Shown here: positions 59,978-64,000 of the stretch, piece by piece
How the letters are laid out: each line of letters starts with the position of its first letter
How positions within the stretch are numbered: position 1 is the stretch's first letter
Origin: M3007 sp964646615
GTDB lineage: Bacteria > Bacteroidota > Bacteroidia > Chitinophagales > Saprospiraceae
DNA: 64,000 nt
Reading direction: 5' to 3'
NCBI GenBank assembly: GCA_964646615.1
Contig: CAZYEV010000088.1
Location: forward strand, 124,001-188,000
Translations under genes and position numbers: made by a program
Notes under the pieces: generated by a model
The model's database searches: none
Told to the model about the DNA's origin: nothing
The model's input: the letters and a program-made list of their open reading frames with translations, nothing else

Positions 59978-60790
59978 TCAGGGCAGGCAAAGTTTACGCA
60001 AGTCGGCGCTGTCGCCCCGGAACACGTTGAAGTCCACGGGCCCATTGATGCCGCTGACGCGCCCCTGGTCGTTGTGTTGCCAGAAGTGCCAGGTAGAGCC
60101 GTCGGGCAGGGAAAGTTCGCCCACGTAATAGTGGGCTATCCAGAAGGCGTAGGGTTTGAAGTCGGGCTGGTGGGCAAAGTGGTTCTTGTAGAAGTCGCGG
60201 TTGGTGTAGATGATGGGCCGCACGCCGTAGTGTTGGCGCAGCAGGTCTAAAAAGGTTTTGAGGTGTTTGCGCACCTGGGCGGGTGTCATACCGCGCGGCT
60301 CTTCCACGTCCACCACCGGTGGCAGGTCGCCCGACTGCAGGCGTACCGTGCGAATGAAGAGGCGCGCCTGGTCGCGCGGGCTGATGTCGGGCAAAAAATA
60401 GTGGTAAGCCCCGCGGATGAGGCCATGCCGTCGGCTGTGTTTCCAGTTGTGGTCGAAGTAAGGGTCTTGCATCCAGCTGCCCTCCGTAGCCTTGATAAAG
60501 GTGAAATGAATGCGTTTTGGCCCGACGCGCATGTTGGCTACGCGCTCCCAGTCAATGCGTTGCTGGTAGCGGCTGACGTCAATGCCGTGGATGTGGAACG
60601 GCTCGGGCAGGCGGATGCCGAAGTGCTTGTAGTCTTCGTAGTGAAAGGGATAGTCCAGCAGCCGATACACCCGATAGCGCAGATGCGGGTTGATGAGCAT
60701 GGCCAGCGCAAAGGCCAGGGCCAGCAAGAGTATGAGGGGAGGTCGGTTGCCCTTTTTGGGCCGTTGGGCAGAGGGGAAGAGGAAAAACAT
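59978..60790 (-). CDS. Membrane-anchored GH25 lysozyme
   Basis: A 270-residue muramidase of glycoside hydrolase family 25 with an N-terminal membrane helix (residues ~18-37). The (beta/alpha) fold starts HGIDVSRYQQRIDWERV near residue 70. FIKATEGSWMQDPYF and the catalytic pair in LPPVVDVEEPRG (near residue 170) follow. It cleaves the MurNAc-GlcNAc bond of peptidoglycan, either for self-remodelling or against other cells. The ATG at 60790 precedes the helix by 17 residues; upstream in-frame sequence to 60859 lacks family resemblance. Confidence 0.88.
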   Translation of the reverse strand: MFFLFPSAQRPKKGNRPPLILLLALAFALAMLINPHLRYRVYRLLDYPFHYEDYKHFGIRLPEPFHIHGIDVSRYQQRIDWERVANMRVGPKRIHFTFIKATEGSWMQDPYFDHNWKHSRRHGLIRGAYHYFLPDISPRDQARLFIRTVRLQSGDLPPVVDVEEPRGMTPAQVRKHLKTFLDLLRQHYGVRPIIYTNRDFYKNHFAHQPDFKPYAFWIAHYYVGELSLPDGSTWHFWQHNDQGRVSGINGPVDFNVFRGDSADLRKLCLP

Positions 60791-60886
60791 GGCGGAATAC
60801 CTGCGCGGTGTTCGATGTGCTGCGGCGTTTTTCGCCACGCCGGCGCAAAGTTTGTGCAAAAGCAGCCGCCTTGGATGGAAAAGTCG

Positions 60887-60993
60887 CCCAAGGTGTCGTC
60901 TTCGAGGTACGACAAGGCGACATCTCAGGGTAGTTCAGGTGATTTTTAGGTTTGTTTAGAGGCGACACCTTCTGGTGGAGATGTCGCCTCGTG
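60887..60993 (-). repeat. R1 repeat, locus 4 (inverted orientation)
   Basis: Read on the minus strand it has hairpin a (60990-60959, arms GAGGCGACATCTCC / AGAAGGTGTCGCCTC), a spacer with CACCTGAACTA, and hairpin b (60928-60887, arms GAGATGTCGCC / GACGACACCTT around TCGTACCTC). It is more diverged than the copies at 49-50 kb. Confidence 0.8.
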
Positions 60994-61084
60994 AGGTATC
61001 GTTTGCGTCTTCGTGGCGACCCACCCAAATGCGGATTGCCTTGCTGTTTTACTACGGCTGGCCGTTCGTTCCGGAGCAATCGCC

Positions 61085-61092
61085 TACCTTTG
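61085..61092 (+). promoter_or_regulatory. -7 box of gapA
   Basis: TACCTTTG, 40 bp upstream of the gapA ATG. No exact TTG is seen at -33; TTC is the closest. Confidence 0.55.
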
Positions 61093-61132
61093 CGCCGTCT
61101 CAGTCATTCACCTACCAATAACGGATATCCTC

Positions 61133-62125
61133 ATGACAAAAAAACGAGTAGCCATCAACGGTTTTGGTCGCATTGGCCGCCTCACCTTTCGCTATCTGCT
61201 GGGCAAGGAGAACGTAGAGGTCGTAGCCATCAACGACCTGACGGACAACCAGACGCTGGCCCATTTGCTCAAGTACGACACCATGCACGGGCGCTTTGAA
61301 GGCACAGTGAGCGCCGACGACGAGTACCTGTACATCAATGGACAGAAAATTCTCGGCTCGGCTATTAAGAACCCGGCAGAATGCCCATGGAAAGATTTAG
61401 GTGTGGATGTGGTGCTCGAATGCACTGGTGTCTTCCTGAGCCGCGAGAAAGCAGAACTGCATCTTCAGGCGGGTGCCAAGCGCGTAGTGCTGTCGGCACC
61501 GCCCAAGTCCGACGATATTCCCACGTTCGTGCTTGGGGCCAACCACCAGGACATCAAGCCGAGCGATACCATTATCTCCAACGCCTCCTGCACGACGAAC
61601 TGCTTGGTGCCGATGATCATGACGCTCGACCGCGCTTTTGGCGTGGAGCAGCTGTTCATGAACACCATACATGCTTATACGGCCGACCAGAACTTGCAGG
61701 ACGGCCCGCATCGCGACCTGCGCCGGGCGCGCGCGGCAGCGCAAAACATCGTGCCCACCAGCACGGGCGCAGCCAAAGCCGTAGTGTTGGTTGCGCCGCA
61801 CCTCAAGGGCAAAATCGCCGCGCATTCCATGCGTGTACCCGTGGCCACTGGCTCCGTTACGGACTGCGTGTGCATCATCAAAAAGGCCGCTACAGTCGAA
61901 GAAATCAACGCCGCCTTCAAGGCTGCTGCTGAGTCCAACCTGAAAGGTATTCTGGAATATACGGAAGACCCCATTGTCAGCAGCGACATCGTCCGCAATA
62001 CCCATTCCTGCATCTTCGACGCCGGCCTGACGCAAGTGAATGGCAATACGTGCCGCATCGTAGGGTGGTACGACAACGAAGCCGGCTATTCGGCGCGTCT
62101 GGCCGACCTGTGCGCTATGGTGTAA
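61133..62125 (+). CDS. gapA: Glyceraldehyde-3-phosphate dehydrogenase, type I
   Basis: A 330-residue glycolytic enzyme that oxidises glyceraldehyde-3-phosphate with NAD+ and phosphate. The Rossmann motif is VAINGFGRIGRLTFRYLL (residues ~5-22). The catalytic Cys lies in SNASCTTNCLVPM near residue 153, followed by HAYTADQNLQDGPHRDLRR and the C-terminal WYDNEAGYSARLADL. The ATG at 61133 (MTKKRVAINGFG) matches the family start; an in-frame ATG at 61013 lies upstream of the promoter box. A strong terminator follows. Confidence 0.96.
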   Translation: MTKKRVAINGFGRIGRLTFRYLLGKENVEVVAINDLTDNQTLAHLLKYDTMHGRFEGTVSADDEYLYINGQKILGSAIKNPAECPWKDLGVDVVLECTGVFLSREKAELHLQAGAKRVVLSAPPKSDDIPTFVLGANHQDIKPSDTIISNASCTTNCLVPMIMTLDRAFGVEQLFMNTIHAYTADQNLQDGPHRDLRRARAAAQNIVPTSTGAAKAVVLVAPHLKGKIAAHSMRVPVATGSVTDCVCIIKKAATVEEINAAFKAAAESNLKGILEYTEDPIVSSDIVRNTHSCIFDAGLTQVNGNTCRIVGWYDNEAGYSARLADLCAMV

Positions 62126-62149
62126 GACTTCTCCTTTTCCGGTTTTTCG

Positions 62150-62189
62150 TTGGCGCGGCGCCCTTTTGGGGGCCGCGCCAATTTTTTTT
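62150..62189 (+). terminator. Intrinsic terminator of gapA
   Basis: TTGGCGCGGC / GCCGCGCCAA (62150-62159 and 62172-62181) form a perfect 10-bp stem with an inner CCC/GGG pairing, followed by eight T. Confidence 0.93.
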
Positions 62190-62354
62190 AGGGGGCGATA
62201 AAAAAGGTGATTGGCACAGCTGGTGGGCTGTCTTTAAGATATTGATTTTGAAGCGGTTGTGAATATGGTTCGATTTGTTAACCTGGGCTTAATATAGGGT
62301 TAACATAGCCGAGGTTGGTTTGCAGCAAATTTTATTCTAACACACACCAACCTT

Positions 62355-64000
62355 ATGCTATCGCGCGCTACAACCTTTTTACTACTGTTCCTTCCTGCCC
62401 TTTTATTTGCGCAAGGCGGCATCATCACCGGCTCGGTGGTGGATAATGACTCCAAAGAAAAACTTATTGGCGCCACGGTGCGCATTCAAGAGGCCAGCCT
62501 GGGCTCTATTACCGACCTGAACGGCTTCTATGCGGTTCGCAACGTCCCACCGGGTAAGTACACGGCTGTATTTTCTTATCTGGGTTACGAAGATGTTACG
62601 ATTAAAGATGTTGAAGTAAAAGAAAATGAGCGTGTAACGCTGGATGTGGTGATGTCCACCAACTCGCTGGTGATGAGCGAGGTTACTATCGTGGAATATC
62701 GCAAGACGAACACGGTGGCGGCTGTACTGCTCGAGGTGCGCCAGTCCAAGCAGGTGGTGAGCGGCGTATCGAGCCAGCAAATTCAAAAGTCGCAGGATAA
62801 CAATGCGGCACAAGTGGTACAGCGCGTACCGGGCGTAACGATTGTAGAGAACCGCTTTGTGATGATTCGCGGCCTCAATGAGCGTTACAACAACGTGATG
62901 GTCAACAACATCATCGCACCCAGTACGGAAATTGACCGCCGCACGTTTTCGTTCGACCTCATTTCGAGCAGTGCCCTCGACCGCATGCTGATCTACAAGT
63001 CGGGTTCTGCCGAGCTGCCGGGTGACTTTGCCGGTGGCGTGATTAAAATGTTCACGGTGGACCCGGACCAGAATTTCTTCAAAGTAAATCTCGGCGTCGG
63101 CTACCGCGTAAATACAACGGGCACTTCTTACTTCCAAAGCGAAGGCTCACCTACCGACTTTTTAGGCTTTGATAATGGTTTCCGGCAATTGCCCTCGGCG
63201 TTTCCCAGCACCTTTGATATGCAGAGTGCTCCGCGCAATTCGAAGCTGCGAAAGTTTGCCGTGGACTTGCTGCCAAATAACTACAATGCTACCGAACGCA
63301 CTGCCCTACCCGATCATTCGTTCGGTTTCAGCTTCGGGCGCCGGATGAACGTGGGCGGCAAGCAGCTGTCCACGGTCAATATGGTCAACTACTCGACGAG
63401 CTACCAGAACTACTTGCGCGATTTCTATCGCTACTTTGAGTGGGAAGACCGCACCCAGCCGATTGACTTGCGCTTCCGCTTTGACGACTCGGGCTACGAA
63501 AAGGTAAATCGCATCAGCATCCTTTCCAATTGGCGTCTGCGCCTCAACGACCACAACACCATTAGCTTTAAAAACCTCTTCAACCAGATAGGTGAAAACG
63601 AAACCATCCTGCGCCGCGGCGAGGACTTCATCCAGCGCCCGGGCGACCGCCTGGCCAACTACCTGCTGGGTTACCGCGCGCGTTCCATCTATCTGGGTCA
63701 GCTGGAAGGCACGCACGACCTGAGCGAACGTAGAAACCTCCACTGGGTCGCCGGTGGTAGCTTCATTATTGAAAATGAACCCGACCTGCGCCGCTTCCGT
63801 ACCTTTCAGCCGGTGGGACAGACGGAAGCACCCTTCCAGGTCATTTTGCCGCCTTCTTCCAACCTGTTTGAAACGGGCCGCTACTACGGAAAACTCTTTG
63901 AGGTCTCTGGTTCGCATGGGCTGGATTACACCTGGACGATGCGCTCCAATGTGGACGGCACGCGCAAAACCCTGCTGAAAACAGGCTACATGGCCGAGTA
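62355..64000 (+). CDS. TonB-dependent outer-membrane receptor with carboxypeptidase-regulatory-like domain (3'-truncated)
   Basis: An open frame runs from the ATG at 62355 to the window end (548 codons, no stop), so the gene is cut by the edge. It begins with a signal peptide (MLSRATTFLLLFLPALLFAQ), then a CarboxypepD_reg-like domain (GSVVDNDSKEKLIGATVRI, GYEDVTIKDVEVKEN), a plug domain (QIQKSQDNNAAQVVQRVPGV, then MIRGLNERYNNVMVNN) and the start of a beta barrel from ~residue 260. The plug resembles TonB-dependent receptors without a SusD partner. Substrate is unknown. It is preceded by a 165-bp leader after the gapA terminator. Confidence 0.88.
   Translation, partial: MLSRATTFLLLFLPALLFAQGGIITGSVVDNDSKEKLIGATVRIQEASLGSITDLNGFYAVRNVPPGKYTAVFSYLGYEDVTIKDVEVKENERVTLDVVMSTNSLVMSEVTIVEYRKTNTVAAVLLEVRQSKQVVSGVSSQQIQKSQDNNAAQVVQRVPGVTIVENRFVMIRGLNERYNNVMVNNIIAPSTEIDRRTFSFDLISSSALDRMLIYKSGSAELPGDFAGGVIKMFTVDPDQNFFKVNLGVGYRVNTTGTSYFQSEGSPTDFLGFDNGFRQLPSAFPSTFDMQSAPRNSKLRKFAVDLLPNNYNATERTALPDHSFGFSFGRRMNVGGKQLSTVNMVNYSTSYQNYLRDFYRYFEWEDRTQPIDLRFRFDDSGYEKVNRISILSNWRLRLNDHNTISFKNLFNQIGENETILRRGEDFIQRPGDRLANYLLGYRARSIYLGQLEGTHDLSERRNLHWVAGGSFIIENEPDLRRFRTFQPVGQTEAPFQVILPPSSNLFETGRYYGKLFEVSGSHGLDYTWTMRSNVDGTRKTLLKTGYMAE

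Larger units (their letters stand above)
60791..61132. other. 342-bp gene-free region between GH25 and gapA
   Basis: It contains an inverted R1 copy (60887-60993) and the gapA -7 box (61085-61092). No other gene is supported. Confidence 0.65.

Noticed and set aside
62403..63137. 244-codon minus-strand frame near the right edge
   Set aside because: It lies antisense to the TonB-dependent receptor whose plus-strand frame has clear family motifs and a signal peptide.

Overview
The window looks like a chromosomal segment of a fairly GC-rich Bacteroidota (Sphingobacteriia/Saprospiria-like; the exact order cannot be read from the sequence alone). The evidence is an alternative complex III (Act) operon, a SusC/SusD pair, a type IX secretion sortase (PorU), Bacteroidota-type TAnnTTTG -7 promoter boxes, a general lack of Shine-Dalgarno sequences, an LptE-TPR-SecG cluster and glycine-lipid-type acyltransferase domains. 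No phage, integrase, transposase or CRISPR array is visible.

Layout. 1-15.0 kb (+): a respiratory super-operon, actB(partial)-actC-actD-actE-actF, then coxB-coxA-ctaB, two subunit III genes, subunit IV, a SCO-like protein without its copper-binding cysteines, a CtaM/DUF420 protein and a small CPMC protein, closed by a hairpin terminator. Together these encode quinol:cytochrome c oxidoreduction plus an aa3-type oxidase and its assembly factors. 15.1-18.7 kb: an ArnT/PMT-like glycosyltransferase, two tandem paralogous outer-membrane proteins and a 2H phosphoesterase. 18.7-23.7 kb (-): a tight operon of a TlpA-like lipoprotein, lycopene cyclase, an acyltransferase/GNAT fusion and aat. 23.9-29.2 kb (-): an NAD-linked formate dehydrogenase (fdsA plus a fused fdsG-fdsB) followed by a PaaG-type isomerase. 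29.5-32.8 kb (-): a sugar kinase, pfkA and glmM. 33.1-39.1 kb: a glucosaminidase, then a susC-susD-lipoprotein operon. 39.2-44.5 kb: guaA-lptE-TPR-secG and two family 2 glycosyltransferases. 44.8-49.4 kb (+): porU, a small conserved secreted protein and yraN. 50.2-50.8 kb (-): a DUF2721 protein and tRNA-Pro/tRNA-Thr. 50.9-57.6 kb (-): a tetR-tolC-hlyD-RND efflux operon. 58.0-64.0 kb: a fatty-acid desaturase, pirin, a GH25 lysozyme, gapA, and a TonB-dependent receptor running off the right edge.

The least ordinary part is the 780-bp gene-free stretch at 49.39-50.16 kb. It holds tandem ~97-bp units with two hairpins each (family R1, also found at 29.4 kb and 60.9 kb), a second duplicated palindromic module (R2), and, between R1 copies, an orphan AAC-codon-rich sequence. 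In one frame that sequence reads as the C-terminal core of a formylglycine-generating-enzyme/C-type-lectin fold, the kind of sequence that diversity-generating retroelements (DGRs) use as template and variable repeats. No reverse transcriptase lies in the window, so it is either an orphan/remote DGR repeat or a gene remnant.
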